Of a stretch of DNA of 64,000 nucleotides, positions 23,014 to 31,538 are shown piece after piece (within the stretch, counting starts at the first letter, position 1; every line of letters starts with the position of its first letter). The notes beneath the pieces were generated by a model that saw nothing but the letters and a program-made list of their open reading frames with translations, was not told the origin of the DNA and did not search any database. Both the position numbers and the translations under genes were made by a program. The stretch is from Streptomyces canus 299MFChir4.1 (lineage in GTDB: Bacteria > Actinomycetota > Actinomycetes > Streptomycetales > Streptomycetaceae). The stretch covers positions 116,956 to 180,955 of the forward strand of contig NZ_KB911597.1 in assembly GCF_000383615.1 (NCBI RefSeq). Direction: 5' to 3'.

Positions 23014-24030
23014 CTAGAACAACGCGCTGTACCCATTGAGCGCCGGCTGCCCGCCGAGGTGGGCGTAGAGCACCGTGGAGCCGGCGCCGATCTCCCCGCG
23101 CCGGACGAGGTCGATCATCCCGGCCATGGACTTGCCCTCGTACACGGGGTCGGTGACCATCCCCTCGGTGCGGGCGGCGAGGCGCATCGCCTCCAGCGTG
23201 GTCTCGTCGGGGATGCCGTAGATCCCGGCGTGGTACCGCTCGTCCAGCTCCACGTCCTCCTCGGTCAACTCCGCCTGTACGCCGATGAGCTGACCGGTGC
23301 GGTGGGCGATCCGCGCGATCTGCTCCCGGGTGGTGACGGGCTTGGCGGAGGCGTCGATGCCGAGCACGCGCCGGGACCGGCCGCCGGCCTCCTCCAGCGC
23401 CCGGAACCCGGCGACCATGCCGGCCTGGGTGGACCCGGTCACCGAGCAGACCACGACCGTGTCGAAGAAGACGCCCAACTCCCGCTCCTGATCGGCGACT
23501 TCGTAGGCCCAGGCGGCGAAGCCCAGCCCACCGAGCGGGTGGTCGGAGGCACCGGCGGGAATGGCGTACGGCTTGCCGCCCCGCTCCTCCACATCCCTGA
23601 GCGCCTGCTCCCAGCTCTCCTTGAACCCGATCCCGAACCCGGCCTTCACCAGCCGTACGTCGGCCCCGGCGAGCCGGCTGATCAGGATGTTGCCGACCTT
23701 GTCGTACACGGCGTCCGGCCAGTCCACCCAGCTCTCCTGGACCAGCACGCACTTGAGCCCGGCCCGGGCCGCGCAGGCCGCGACCTGGCGGGTGTGGTTG
23801 GACTGGACGCCGCCGATCGAGACGAGGGTGTCGCAGCCCTTCGCGAGCGCGTCGGCGACCAGGTACTCCAGCTTGCGGGTCTTGTTGCCGCCGTACGCGA
23901 TCCCGGAGTTGCAGTCCTCGCGCTTGGCCCACAGGGCGGCGCCGCCGAGGTGTGCGGTGAGGCGTTCCAGGCGATGGACGGGGGACGGCCCGAAGAGGAG
24001 GGGGTAGCGGTCGTAGGACGAAAGGGGCAT
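23014..24030 (-). CDS. acdS: 1-aminocyclopropane-1-carboxylate deaminase
   Basis: PLP enzyme that opens ACC to 2-oxobutyrate and ammonia, lowering plant ethylene; 338 residues. The PLP lysine is in GGNKTRKLEYL (Lys50) and the catalytic serine region is QSNHTRQ (Ser77). Two discriminating residues favour ACC deaminase over D-cysteine desulfhydrase: Glu in YEGKSMAG (Glu298) and Leu in AHLGGQPA (Leu325), matching the Glu/Leu pair of characterised deaminases. The start has GGGAGG five bases away. It follows a GntR gene by 29 bp, so the two are probably one operon. Confidence 0.9.
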   Translation of the reverse strand: MPLSSYDRYPLLFGPSPVHRLERLTAHLGGAALWAKREDCNSGIAYGGNKTRKLEYLVADALAKGCDTLVSIGGVQSNHTRQVAACAARAGLKCVLVQESWVDWPDAVYDKVGNILISRLAGADVRLVKAGFGIGFKESWEQALRDVEERGGKPYAIPAGASDHPLGGLGFAAWAYEVADQERELGVFFDTVVVCSVTGSTQAGMVAGFRALEEAGGRSRRVLGIDASAKPVTTREQIARIAHRTGQLIGVQAELTEEDVELDERYHAGIYGIPDETTLEAMRLAARTEGMVTDPVYEGKSMAGMIDLVRRGEIGAGSTVLYAHLGGQPALNGYSALF

Positions 24031-24059
24031 GAGGACCTCCCGAGTGGGTCGCTGTGGGC

Positions 24060-24707
24060 TCAGTCGCTGTCGGCGAGTTCGGCCAGTCCCCGCCAGATCT
24101 CCGCCGTGACCCGGACCGCCTCCTCCACGTCACCGGCCGCACAGGCCGCGATCAGCCGGTCGTGCAGGCCTGCCGAGCGGCAGTTGCCGCCCTCGCCGAA
24201 GCGCCGGCGCTCCAGGCGTCGGATGAGCGGGGTGTAGCGGGCGGTGGTGGCGGCGGCCGCGCGGTTGCCGCTGACGCGGACGAGGACGTCGTGGAGTTGG
24301 TCGTCGGCGCGCAGGGCCTCGTCCACGTCACCGGCGGTGACGGCGGCCGCGAAGCGTTCGTTGGCCGCGCGCATGGTCTCGATGTCGGCGGCGAACAGCC
24401 GCGGCACCGCGACCCGTGTGACCAGTTCGTGCATGGCCCCGACCACGGCGGCGGCGTCCCGCACGTCGGCGGCGACGACCTGGGTCACCCGGGTGTAGCT
24501 CTGCGGCTTGCTCTCCAGCAGCCCCTCGTCGACAAGACGCGCGAAGGCCTCCCGCACCGGCGCCCGCGACAGCCCGAGCCGCTCGGCGAGCTCGGCATCC
24601 CGCACCACCGCCCCGGGCTCGATCTCCCCGGCCACGATGGCGTCCCGGATGGACGCGTACGCACGGTCCCGGAGCAGGGTGCGGGCGAGCGGGCGTATGG
24701 CTTCCAT
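24060..24707 (-). CDS. GntR family (FCD) regulator upstream of acdS
   Basis: Regulator of 215 residues. The HTH is seen in AYASIRDAIVAGEIEPG and LGLSRAPVREAFARL; the FCD ligand domain follows from about residue 85. Its position immediately before acdS suggests it controls ACC deaminase expression. There is no Shine-Dalgarno sequence before the ATG, while TTGCCC-N18-TAACAT promoter elements end only 8 bp before it, so the message may be leaderless or nearly so. Confidence 0.87.
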   Translation of the reverse strand: MEAIRPLARTLLRDRAYASIRDAIVAGEIEPGAVVRDAELAERLGLSRAPVREAFARLVDEGLLESKPQSYTRVTQVVAADVRDAAAVVGAMHELVTRVAVPRLFAADIETMRAANERFAAAVTAGDVDEALRADDQLHDVLVRVSGNRAAAATTARYTPLIRRLERRRFGEGGNCRSAGLHDRLIAACAAGDVEEAVRVTAEIWRGLAELADSD

Positions 24708-24708
24708 G

Positions 24709-24745
24709 GACTGAAATGTTAGATGTCAGTCAGGGACGGGGGCAA
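24709..24745 (-). promoter_or_regulatory. Promoter and overlapping inverted repeat for the GntR-acdS operon
   Basis: On the minus strand, TTGCCC (24745-24740), an 18-bp spacer and TAACAT (24721-24716). The inverted repeat GACTGA-N11-TCAGTC at 24709-24731 spans the -10 element and reaches to within 1 bp of the start codon, a position suited to repression by the GntR protein. Confidence 0.5.
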
Positions 24746-24747
24746 GG

Positions 24748-24782
24748 GCGTGGCCCGCACCCTCGTGCGGTGCGGGCCACGC
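24748..24782 (-). terminator. Terminator hairpin after the PhoX-type gene
   Basis: Perfect 14-bp stem GCGTGGCCCGCACC/GGTGCGGGCCACGC with a 7-nt loop, 46 bp after the phosphatase stop and directly before the GntR promoter. Confidence 0.7.
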
Positions 24783-24827
24783 TCAGGGCTCGGACAGCCC
24801 AGGGTCAGTCGGCGTCCCGGGACGCGT

Positions 24828-26273
24828 TCAGCCGCGCTTCTGCCGCTTCCACGGCCCCGTGATCGCCAGCATGATCCCCGGAGTCTGGATGTTGGCGTAC
24901 AGCGTCCTGCCGTCAGGGGAGAAGGTGACGCCGGTGAACTCGCTGTACTCCGGCTCCTCTTCGGTGCCGATGTTCAGTTCGTTGCGGGCGATGGGGTAGG
25001 TGCGGCCGCTCTCCGTCGCGCCGAACAGGTGCTGGACGCCCTCGCCGTCCTCGGCGATGACGAGCCCGCCGTACGGCGAGACGGTGATGTTGTCGGGGCC
25101 GTCGAAGGCGCCGTCCTTCGACGGGTCGGGGTTCACACCGAGGAGGACCTTCAGGGTGAGGGTGCGGCGCTTGGGGTCGTAGAACCAGACCTGGCCGTCG
25201 TGCTGGACGGGGCTCTCCTCACGGGCGTACGAGGAGACGACGTATGCGCCGCCGTCGCCCCACCACATGCCCTCGAGCTTGCGGGCGCGGGTGACCTGGC
25301 CGTCGGTGAACTGCTTGCGGACGGAGACCGTCTTGGCGTCGCGGTCGGGGACGTCGACCCAGTCGACGCCGTACACCGTGCCGATCTTCGTGGCGCGGGA
25401 GAGATCGTCGACGAACTTGCCGCCGGAATCGAAGCACTTGAAGGCCTGCAGGACCCCCGCGTTGTCGGCGAGGGTGCGCAGCTTGCCTCGGCCGTGGTGG
25501 AAGCCCGCCGGGGGTGTCCAGCGGAAGAGCAGGCCGTTGGGGCCGGAAGCGTCCTCGGTCAGGTAGGCGTGGCCGCGCTTGGGGTCGATGACGACCGCCT
25601 CGTGGGCGTACCGGCCGAACGCCTTTACGGGCTTGGGGTCGCGGTTGGCGCGGCGGTCCTCGGGGTCGACCTCGAAGATGTAGCCGTGGTCCTTGGTCAT
25701 GCCGTTCTGGCCGGCCTTGTCCTCGGTCTCCTCGCCGGTGAGCCAGGTGCCCCAAGGGGTGCTGCCGCCCGCGCAGTTGGTGGAGGTGCCGGCGATGCCG
25801 ACCCACTCGGCGACATGCCCGTGGCGGACCTCGACGACCGTGCAACCGCCGGAGGCGGCGGGGTCGTAGACGAGGCCCTCGGTGAGCGGCACGGGGTGGG
25901 GCCAGTTGGCACGCGGGCCCTTGAGCTCGTGGTTGTTCACCAGGAGGGTCGCGCCGCGGGGGCCGCAGAAGGTGGCCGTACCGTCGTGGTTGGACGGGGT
26001 GAACTCGCCGGACTCCAGCTTGGTCCTGCCGCTGTAGGTGATGACCTTGTACGCGAACCCGGCGGGCAGCGCGAGCAGGCCCTCGGGGTCGGCGATCAGC
26101 GGCCCGTAGCCGACGCCACCGTGGGCGCCTGCGGTCTCCGCGTCCGCGCTCTCGACGTCGGTGGACGCAAGGGCGTTCGGCGCGGTGGCGAGGGCGCCTA
26201 CAGTGCCCGCCAGCGCCACACCGGCACCGGTGAGCGCGGTTCTGCTGGCGAAGTCCCTGCGGGTGAGCGACAT
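24828..26273 (-). CDS. PhoX family alkaline phosphatase, Tat-exported
   Basis: Secreted phosphomonoesterase-type protein of 481 residues. The Tat signal SLTRRDFASRTAL has its twin arginines at residues 5-6, followed by a hydrophobic stretch and a cut near NALAS. The body has PhoX-family blades: TSTNCAGGSTPWGTWLTGEE, FEVDP, FGRYAHEAVVIDP, and DGPDNITVSPYGGLVIAEDG. Calcium and iron are known cofactors for the family. An AGGAGA ribosome site precedes the ATG. A PHO-box-like pair of 11-bp repeats lies upstream, in line with phosphate control. It is a single-gene unit closed by a strong hairpin. Confidence 0.87.
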   Translation of the reverse strand: MSLTRRDFASRTALTGAGVALAGTVGALATAPNALASTDVESADAETAGAHGGVGYGPLIADPEGLLALPAGFAYKVITYSGRTKLESGEFTPSNHDGTATFCGPRGATLLVNNHELKGPRANWPHPVPLTEGLVYDPAASGGCTVVEVRHGHVAEWVGIAGTSTNCAGGSTPWGTWLTGEETEDKAGQNGMTKDHGYIFEVDPEDRRANRDPKPVKAFGRYAHEAVVIDPKRGHAYLTEDASGPNGLLFRWTPPAGFHHGRGKLRTLADNAGVLQAFKCFDSGGKFVDDLSRATKIGTVYGVDWVDVPDRDAKTVSVRKQFTDGQVTRARKLEGMWWGDGGAYVVSSYAREESPVQHDGQVWFYDPKRRTLTLKVLLGVNPDPSKDGAFDGPDNITVSPYGGLVIAEDGEGVQHLFGATESGRTYPIARNELNIGTEEEPEYSEFTGVTFSPDGRTLYANIQTPGIMLAITGPWKRQKRG

Positions 26274-26341
26274 GGTGTCTCCTGAGACGGTCGGTGAGCC
26301 GTGGAGGGTGGCGGACCTCGGGTCGGCGCAACGGTCCCGCC

Positions 26342-26363
26342 CATGTCTGAACACGAGTTGAAC
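26342..26363 (-). promoter_or_regulatory. PHO-box-like direct repeats upstream of the PhoX-type gene
   Basis: Two adjacent 11-bp units on the minus strand, GTTCAACTCGT and GTTCAGACATG, each opening with GTTCA as in Streptomyces PhoP direct-repeat units. They lie 69-90 bp upstream of the start. Confidence 0.5.
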
Positions 26364-26421
26364 AGCGAGAGGAATCGATGGAGCAGCTTTAATGAATCAA
26401 CACAGGGTGATGGGAATGCCT

Positions 26422-26493
26422 TTAGGGGCGCGGGGCTGTGTCGATCTGCGGCGCCGCGCGGGCGCAACCAGCCACAACCCACCCCGCACCCGG
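26422..26493 (+). repeat. Interspersed intergenic repeat, copy 5 (long form)
   Basis: TTTAGGGGCGCGGGGCTGTG, an internal CGGCGCCGCG hairpin, then GGCGCAACCAGCCACAACCC. It sits between the PhoX gene promoter and the 3' end of the next leftward gene. Confidence 0.75.
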
Positions 26494-26502
26494 AACACAA
26501 CC

Positions 26503-27936
26503 TCAACCCCCCTGCTGCGACCTCGCCTTGAACGCGGCCTTCCGCGCCTCCTTGGCCACCTTCTTGTCGGGATGCAGCCGCCCCATCGCCTCCAGCACAT
26601 CGGCCGTGGCGGGGTGATCGACCTTCCAGGCAGCCGCGAAGAACCCCCCGTGCTGCTGGGCCAGCCCCTCCACCAGCCCCTGCAGCTCCTCGGAGTTCCC
26701 CTCGGCGGCCAGTTGCGCGGCGATCGTGTCGACGGTCAACCAGAAGACCATGTCCTCGGAGGGCGCGGGCACATCCTCGAACCCCCGCTCGACGAGCCAG
26801 ACCCGGGCGAGCCCGCCCAGTTCCGGGTCGTCCAGCACCTCCCGCAGCGCCTGCTCCGCGACGACACCGACCAGCGAGAGGGCCTGCTGGCAGCGCAGTC
26901 GGCGCAGCGGCGCCCCCGCGTCGCTCCCCCGCGCCGCCGCCAGCAACTCCCGTGCCGCCGCGAGGGGTTCGCGCCGGTCCAGCCACTGCTCGGTCTCGGC
27001 CTGGGCGGCAGCGGGAGGGAACGCCGAGGTCCCGTCCAGCAGCGCGTCCGCCCCCTTGTCGGCGAGGTCGCCGACGGCCGGTGCCGCGATTCCCGCCTCC
27101 AGCAGCCGCGACCGCAGCCCGTACAGGCCGAGCGGGGTCAGCCGCACCATGCCGTACCGGGAGACGTCGGTCTCGTCGACGACCGCGGCGGGCTCCTCGT
27201 CAGCGTCGGCCATCAGCGCCTCGTCGACGGGCTGGTACTCGACGATCCCCACCGGCTCCAGGATCCGGAACTGGTCGTCCAGCCGCATCATCGCGTCGGA
27301 CACCTGCTCCAGGACGTCGTTGGTCGGCTCGCCCATGTCGCTCGGCACGATCATCGACGCGGCGAGGGCGGGCAGCGGGACCGGGCCCTCGCCGGGGCCG
27401 TCCTCGCCGACCGTGAGCAGGTAGAGGTTGCCGAGCACCCCGTCGAGGAACTCCTGCTCGGCCTCCGGGTCCCAGTCCAGGGAGGCGAAGTCGATCTGGC
27501 CACCGCCATCCTCGGCGGACATGGCGTCGACCAGGTCGTCCAGATCCGGCACGCTCGCGTCGGCCAGCGCCGTCTCCAGGGCCGTCAGCCACACGCCGAG
27601 CACGTCCTGCGGGGATCCGGACAGCAGGGCCAGGTCCTCGCCCGTGGCGACGGTGCCCTCCTCCTCGTCGACGATCTCGACGAGCCCGGTGTCGACGGCG
27701 ACCCGCCAGGCCTCGCTCGCATGGGCCGCCGCCTCGTCCCCGGTCAGTCCGAGGTGCGCGGCCGCCGCGGGCAGCTGCTCCTCGACGAGTCCGCCCCCGG
27801 CGTCGACCCGCGTGTCCTCGCCGGCCCAGCGGGCGAGCCGGGCGGCCCGGGCGAGCAGCGGCGTGGACAGGGCGTCGCGCGCCAGCTCCGCTTCGGGGTG
27901 CAGCCGCACCGGCGGCAGGGGGGAGCTGTCTGACAT
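26503..27936 (-). CDS. Conserved hypothetical protein (actinobacterial)
   Basis: Protein of 477 residues with no domain I can name. It is acidic, Ala/Leu/Glu-rich and mainly helical, with no signal peptide or membrane span, so it is cytoplasmic. A hint of repeated helical or winged-helix modules appears in LARWAGEDTRVDAGGGLVEE and YGMVRLTPLGLYGLRSRLLE; the latter resembles the start of plasmid pRiA4b-type or wHTH segments. The C-terminus ends in a Lys/Arg-rich tail (KKVAKEARKAAFKARSQQGG). The ATG is preceded by AGGAGAACC. It stands alone. The whole function is unknown. Confidence 0.8.
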   Translation of the reverse strand: MSDSSPLPPVRLHPEAELARDALSTPLLARAARLARWAGEDTRVDAGGGLVEEQLPAAAAHLGLTGDEAAAHASEAWRVAVDTGLVEIVDEEEGTVATGEDLALLSGSPQDVLGVWLTALETALADASVPDLDDLVDAMSAEDGGGQIDFASLDWDPEAEQEFLDGVLGNLYLLTVGEDGPGEGPVPLPALAASMIVPSDMGEPTNDVLEQVSDAMMRLDDQFRILEPVGIVEYQPVDEALMADADEEPAAVVDETDVSRYGMVRLTPLGLYGLRSRLLEAGIAAPAVGDLADKGADALLDGTSAFPPAAAQAETEQWLDRREPLAAARELLAAARGSDAGAPLRRLRCQQALSLVGVVAEQALREVLDDPELGGLARVWLVERGFEDVPAPSEDMVFWLTVDTIAAQLAAEGNSEELQGLVEGLAQQHGGFFAAAWKVDHPATADVLEAMGRLHPDKKVAKEARKAAFKARSQQGG

Positions 27937-28276
27937 CGGCTGGTTCTCCTAGGGCGCCTCTGAAGGCCGTACCACCGAGTACGGCCGAAGAACGACGGCG
28001 GGCCGTACGGCCATCCGGACGCCGTACGACTCCTTCGCTCAGCCTAGACGGATATCCACCCATGCCGCCCGGTTCATCTCCCCGACCGCTTCCGTCCATG
28101 GCTGAAACCTTGACAACTGGACTGACCAGGCAGGAGATTGACGCGCGTAGAAATCCGGCGGACATCTGTTCACTGTATTTTCTACGCGCGTCGCCACCGG
28201 CCCCACAGGTCGCGGCTCCCACCGTTCCACGTTCACCCTCGTCCCGGCGCCTACGTTCGTCCCCGGAGGGATCCCG
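27937..28276. other. Divergent intergenic region with a long perfect inverted repeat
   Basis: 340 bp between the leftward hypothetical gene and the rightward nuclease gene. It contains a TTGACA hexamer at 28110-28115 and the inverted repeat described separately; no short gene is evident. Confidence 0.6.
28140..28192. promoter_or_regulatory. Inverted repeat with 14-bp perfect arms upstream of the secreted nuclease
   Basis: Arms GACGCGCGTAGAAA (28140-28153) and TTTCTACGCGCGTC (28179-28192), with a 25-nt loop containing CTGTTCACT. As it precedes a gene in a divergent region it is unlikely to be a terminator; it may be an operator pair or a 5' leader structure. Confidence 0.6.
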
Positions 28277-30100
28277 TTGCCGAGCAAGAAGTCCGCGCGT
28301 CTCGCCGCGCTCACCGTCGCCGCCCTGTCGGCGGCCTCCACCGTCGTCCTCGTCTCGCCCGCGCACGCGGCCGCCGTGAGCATCCACGACATCCAGGGCG
28401 CGACCCGGATATCCCCGTACGCCGGTCAGAAGGTCACGGATGTGGCCGGAATCGTCACCGGTGTGCGCACCTACGGCTCCTCCAAGGGTTTCTGGATCCA
28501 GGATCCGAACCCCGACGCCGACCCGGCCACCAGTGAGGGCGTCTTCGTCTTCACCAGCTCCGCCCCGAAGGTCGCCGTGGGTGACGCCGTCACGGTCACC
28601 GGCACGGTCTCGGAGTACGTCCCGGGCGGCACGTCGTCCGGCAACCAGTCGGTGACCGAGATCACCAAGCCGACGGTCACGGTCGTCTCCAGCGGCAACG
28701 CGGTCCCGGCGGCCACGGTGATCGACGCGAAGTCGATGCCGGCCGCGTACGTCCCGGCGGGCGACTCCGCAGCGGGCAACTCGATCAACGGCCTGACACT
28801 GGAGCCGAAGAAGTACGCCCTGGACTTCTACGAGTCCCTTGAGGGCATGAACGTCAAGGTCGCCGACGCCCGCGTGGTCGGCGCGACCGACCCGTACACC
28901 GAGCTGTGGGTGACGGTGAAGCCGCGCGAGAACGCCACCAGGCGCGGCGGCACGCTCTACGGCTCCTACGACTCGCAGAACACCGGCCGGCTCCAGATCC
29001 AGTCGCTGGGTGCGACCGCCGCCTTCCCGGTGGCGAACGTCGGCGACACCCTGACCGGCACCACGGCCGGCCCCCTGGACTTCAACCAGTTCGGCGGTTA
29101 CACGCTGGTCGCCAGCGAGATCGGCACCCTGAAGAGCGCCGGTCTTGAGCGGGAGACCACGCGGAAGCAGAAGAACGGCGAGCTCGCGGTCGCGACCTAC
29201 AACGTCGAGAACCTCGACCCGACCGACGCCACCTTCGAGGAGCACGCCTCCGCGATCGTGAACAACCTGAAGTCGCCCGACATCGTGTCCCTGGAGGAGA
29301 TCCAGGACAACAACGGCGCGAAGGACGACGGCACGACCGCCGCCGACGTCACGGTGACCAAGCTGATCGACGCGATCGTCGCGGCGGGCGGCCCGACGTA
29401 CGACTGGCGCTCGATCGACCCGGCCAACGACACCGACGGCGGCGAGCCGGGCGGCAACATCCGCCAGGTGTTCCTCTTCAACCCGGAGCGGGCCTCCTTC
29501 ACGGACCGCGCGGGCGGCGACGCCACCACGGCGGTGGGTGTCACGAAGGTCCACGGCAAGGCGCAGCTGACGGCCTCCCCGGGCCGCATCGCCCCCACCG
29601 ACGACGCCTGGAAGTCCAGCCGCAAGCCGCTGGCCGGTGAGTTCGTCTTCCGTGGCCGCACGGTCTTCGTGATCGCCAACCACTTCAACTCCAAGGGCGG
29701 CGACTACGGTCTGACCTCGGCGACCCAGCCGGTGCCGCGCAGTTCGGAGATCCAGCGCCACCAGCAGGCGACCCTCGTCAACGCCTTCGTCAAGGACATC
29801 CTCGACACCCAGAAGAACGCGGACGTCATCGCGCTCGGTGACATCAACGACTTCGAGTTCTCCGACACGGCGAAGATCCTGGAGGGTGACGGCGAGCTCT
29901 GGTCGGCGATCAAGTCGCTGCCCAGGAGCGAGCGTTACACCTACGACTACCAGGGCAACCAGCAGGTCCTGGACCAGATCCTGGTCAGCCCGTCGATCCG
30001 GCGCGGCTGCGACTTCGAGTACGACAGCGTGCACATCAACTCGGAGTTCAACGACCAGATCAGCGACCACGACCCGCAGGTGCTGCGCTTCAAGCCGTAA
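28277..30100 (+). CDS. Secreted endonuclease/exonuclease/phosphatase-family nuclease with OB-fold domain (ExeM/NucH-like)
   Basis: Extracellular DNase-type protein of 607 residues. A Sec signal (KKSARLAALTVAALSAAS, then PAHAA) ends near residue 32. Residues about 35-285 form the OB-fold region found in YhcR/ExeM nucleases. The EEP catalytic domain follows from about 300: ATYNVENL (Asn), SLEEIQDNNG (Glu), FVIANHFNSKGGD (His), ALGDINDFE (Asp/Asn) and the final SDHDPQVL (Asp-His). The start is TTG, six bases after GGAGGG. It probably degrades external DNA for nutrients or during development. It is monocistronic. Confidence 0.9.
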   Translation: MPSKKSARLAALTVAALSAASTVVLVSPAHAAAVSIHDIQGATRISPYAGQKVTDVAGIVTGVRTYGSSKGFWIQDPNPDADPATSEGVFVFTSSAPKVAVGDAVTVTGTVSEYVPGGTSSGNQSVTEITKPTVTVVSSGNAVPAATVIDAKSMPAAYVPAGDSAAGNSINGLTLEPKKYALDFYESLEGMNVKVADARVVGATDPYTELWVTVKPRENATRRGGTLYGSYDSQNTGRLQIQSLGATAAFPVANVGDTLTGTTAGPLDFNQFGGYTLVASEIGTLKSAGLERETTRKQKNGELAVATYNVENLDPTDATFEEHASAIVNNLKSPDIVSLEEIQDNNGAKDDGTTAADVTVTKLIDAIVAAGGPTYDWRSIDPANDTDGGEPGGNIRQVFLFNPERASFTDRAGGDATTAVGVTKVHGKAQLTASPGRIAPTDDAWKSSRKPLAGEFVFRGRTVFVIANHFNSKGGDYGLTSATQPVPRSSEIQRHQQATLVNAFVKDILDTQKNADVIALGDINDFEFSDTAKILEGDGELWSAIKSLPRSERYTYDYQGNQQVLDQILVSPSIRRGCDFEYDSVHINSEFNDQISDHDPQVLRFKP

Positions 30101-30111
30101 CCGGCGGTGGG

Positions 30112-30846
30112 TCAGGCCTGGTCGAACACGCCGTTCAGCCAGGCCTGCCACTCGCTCTCGCACTGCTTGATGTCGGAGTCGGGGGCGAAGTCGTGCAGGG
30201 AGATGCCGACCGGGTGGCCCCAGTGGTTGCGCCCGAAGACGCGGGTGAGGCCCCGGTCGGTGCGCAGTCCGATGAAGTAGGGGTTGCGGAAGTCGACCAC
30301 GGCGTCGAAGGTGTCGGGCCCGTGGACCGTCACGCGCGTGCCCGCGGCCACGTCCTCGCCGACGCCGAGTGCCTGGCCTACGACGGCGAGGGCGTCCGGT
30401 GCCTTGGACGCCTCGGGTCCGTCGAAGGTCGCGAAGGCGGCCGGGCGGGGCGCGAAGTGGGTCAGGTACTCGCGCAGGGTGTGCAGATAGAAGTCGGTGT
30501 GCTTGGCGGCGCCGTCGTACTGGTTGTCCCAGTCGTCGACGAAGATCCCGCTGTGGACGTAGCGCACCCAGGCGCGCCGGCCCTCGTCACGGGGTTCGAC
30601 GGTGTAGTCGAGCTGGTTCAGGGTCTGCTGGGAGATGCCCTCGACGTCCTCGACGCGGTTGGTGTACCGGTGCGGCGCGTCCCAGGTGACGACCTTGGAC
30701 CCGAAGGGGCCGGTGCCGCCGACGCGGGGCTCGGGCGGCTCCATCGGCCACAGATAGCCGCCGGTTCCGGTGGTGATCGCCTCCCACACCTGCTCGGGGG
30801 TGGCGTCGACCTCGAACTCGCGGGCGATCTCGAATTCCTTGGACAT
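30112..30846 (-). CDS. SRPBCC domain-containing protein (AHSA1-like)
   Basis: Cytoplasmic protein of 244 residues with a START/Bet-v1-type hydrophobic cavity fold. The N-terminal IAREFEVDATPEQVWEAITTG is the typical first strand and helix. The second half (FDAVVDFRNPYFIGLRTDRG) appears to be a further related segment, making the protein longer than single-domain members. It starts 4 bp after the stop of an ArsR gene; ArsR-SRPBCC pairs are very common, the ArsR protein usually regulating the pair. Ligand unknown. Confidence 0.85.
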   Translation of the reverse strand: MSKEFEIAREFEVDATPEQVWEAITTGTGGYLWPMEPPEPRVGGTGPFGSKVVTWDAPHRYTNRVEDVEGISQQTLNQLDYTVEPRDEGRRAWVRYVHSGIFVDDWDNQYDGAAKHTDFYLHTLREYLTHFAPRPAAFATFDGPEASKAPDALAVVGQALGVGEDVAAGTRVTVHGPDTFDAVVDFRNPYFIGLRTDRGLTRVFGRNHWGHPVGISLHDFAPDSDIKQCESEWQAWLNGVFDQA

Positions 30847-30850
30847 CGTT

Positions 30851-31468
30851 CTACTCCAACTCGGTCTGGGTGGGGGCGGGTTCGGTCTCTTTGAGCGTCG
30901 GATGGACCGCCAGGACGATCCGGTGGTCACGGCCGCCCTCGGTGTCCGGGGCGTCGTACTTGCGGATCAGGGCGGTGACCCCCGCTGTCATCTCCTGGAT
31001 GAACGCGGCCCGTTCGGCGGCGGAGGCGAAGCGCACCTCGCCGTCCAGCGCGAAGGTCGCCAGCCGTTTGCGGGCCTTCGCCGCGCCGGTGATCAACTGG
31101 CCGACGTCCCGCACCAGCCGGGCACCCAGCGCCAGCAGCCAGCGCGCGGAGAGCTGGTCGCGGAAGCGGTCGGGGTCTGGCTGCACGGCGGCGAGGGCGA
31201 GCGGCGAGATCACGTACGACGCCGCGGTCGCCCGCATCAGCCGCTCGGTGACATTTCCCTTGCGGCGCTCCCCCGCGAGCTCGACCAGGCCGTGCCGCTC
31301 CAGGGCCTTGAGGTGGTAGTTCACCTTCTGCCGGGGCAGCCCGACCTGGCCGGCCAGCATGGCGGCCGACGCGGGGCCCGCCGCCAGCTCGGCCAGGAGC
31401 CTGGCCCTTATGGGGTCCAGGGAGACGGCTGCGGCCTCGGGGTCCTCGATGACGGTGACATCCAGCAT
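30851..31468 (-). CDS. ArsR-type winged-helix transcriptional regulator
   Basis: Regulator of 205 residues, longer than minimal ArsR proteins because of a C-terminal helical region (about residues 110-205). The HTH is seen in LDPIRARLLAELAAGPAS, followed by VGLPRQKVNYHLKALERHGL. No Cys metal-binding cluster is present, so it is not a metal sensor. It is co-transcribed with the SRPBCC gene. An ACCGTCT/AGACGGT inverted repeat with a 21-nt spacer (31475-31509) precedes the start. Confidence 0.87.
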   Translation of the reverse strand: MLDVTVIEDPEAAAVSLDPIRARLLAELAAGPASAAMLAGQVGLPRQKVNYHLKALERHGLVELAGERRKGNVTERLMRATAASYVISPLALAAVQPDPDRFRDQLSARWLLALGARLVRDVGQLITGAAKARKRLATFALDGEVRFASAAERAAFIQEMTAGVTALIRKYDAPDTEGGRDHRIVLAVHPTLKETEPAPTQTELE

Positions 31469-31474
31469 GGGTCC

Positions 31475-31509
31475 ACCGTCTCACCGAACACTTTTTTTGT
31501 CCAGACGGT
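31475..31509. promoter_or_regulatory. Possible ArsR operator (7-bp inverted repeat)
   Basis: ACCGTCT and AGACGGT arms flank an AT-rich core containing a T7 run, beginning 7 bp before the ArsR start. The short arms make this a weak call. Confidence 0.3.
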
Positions 31510-31538
31510 TCGAGTTTTCGGTAGAGGCGGGCGCGGGC

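Noticed and set aside
23014..24030. D-cysteine desulfhydrase instead of ACC deaminase
   Set aside because: The discriminating Glu298 and Leu325 are those of ACC deaminases.
28110..28140. Consensus promoter (TTGACA) for the nuclease gene
   Set aside because: TTGACA is present but no good -10 hexamer lies 16-19 bp downstream.
27200..30163. 987-residue leftward frame
   Set aside because: Antisense to the secreted nuclease and part of another frame of the hypothetical gene; no recognisable protein.
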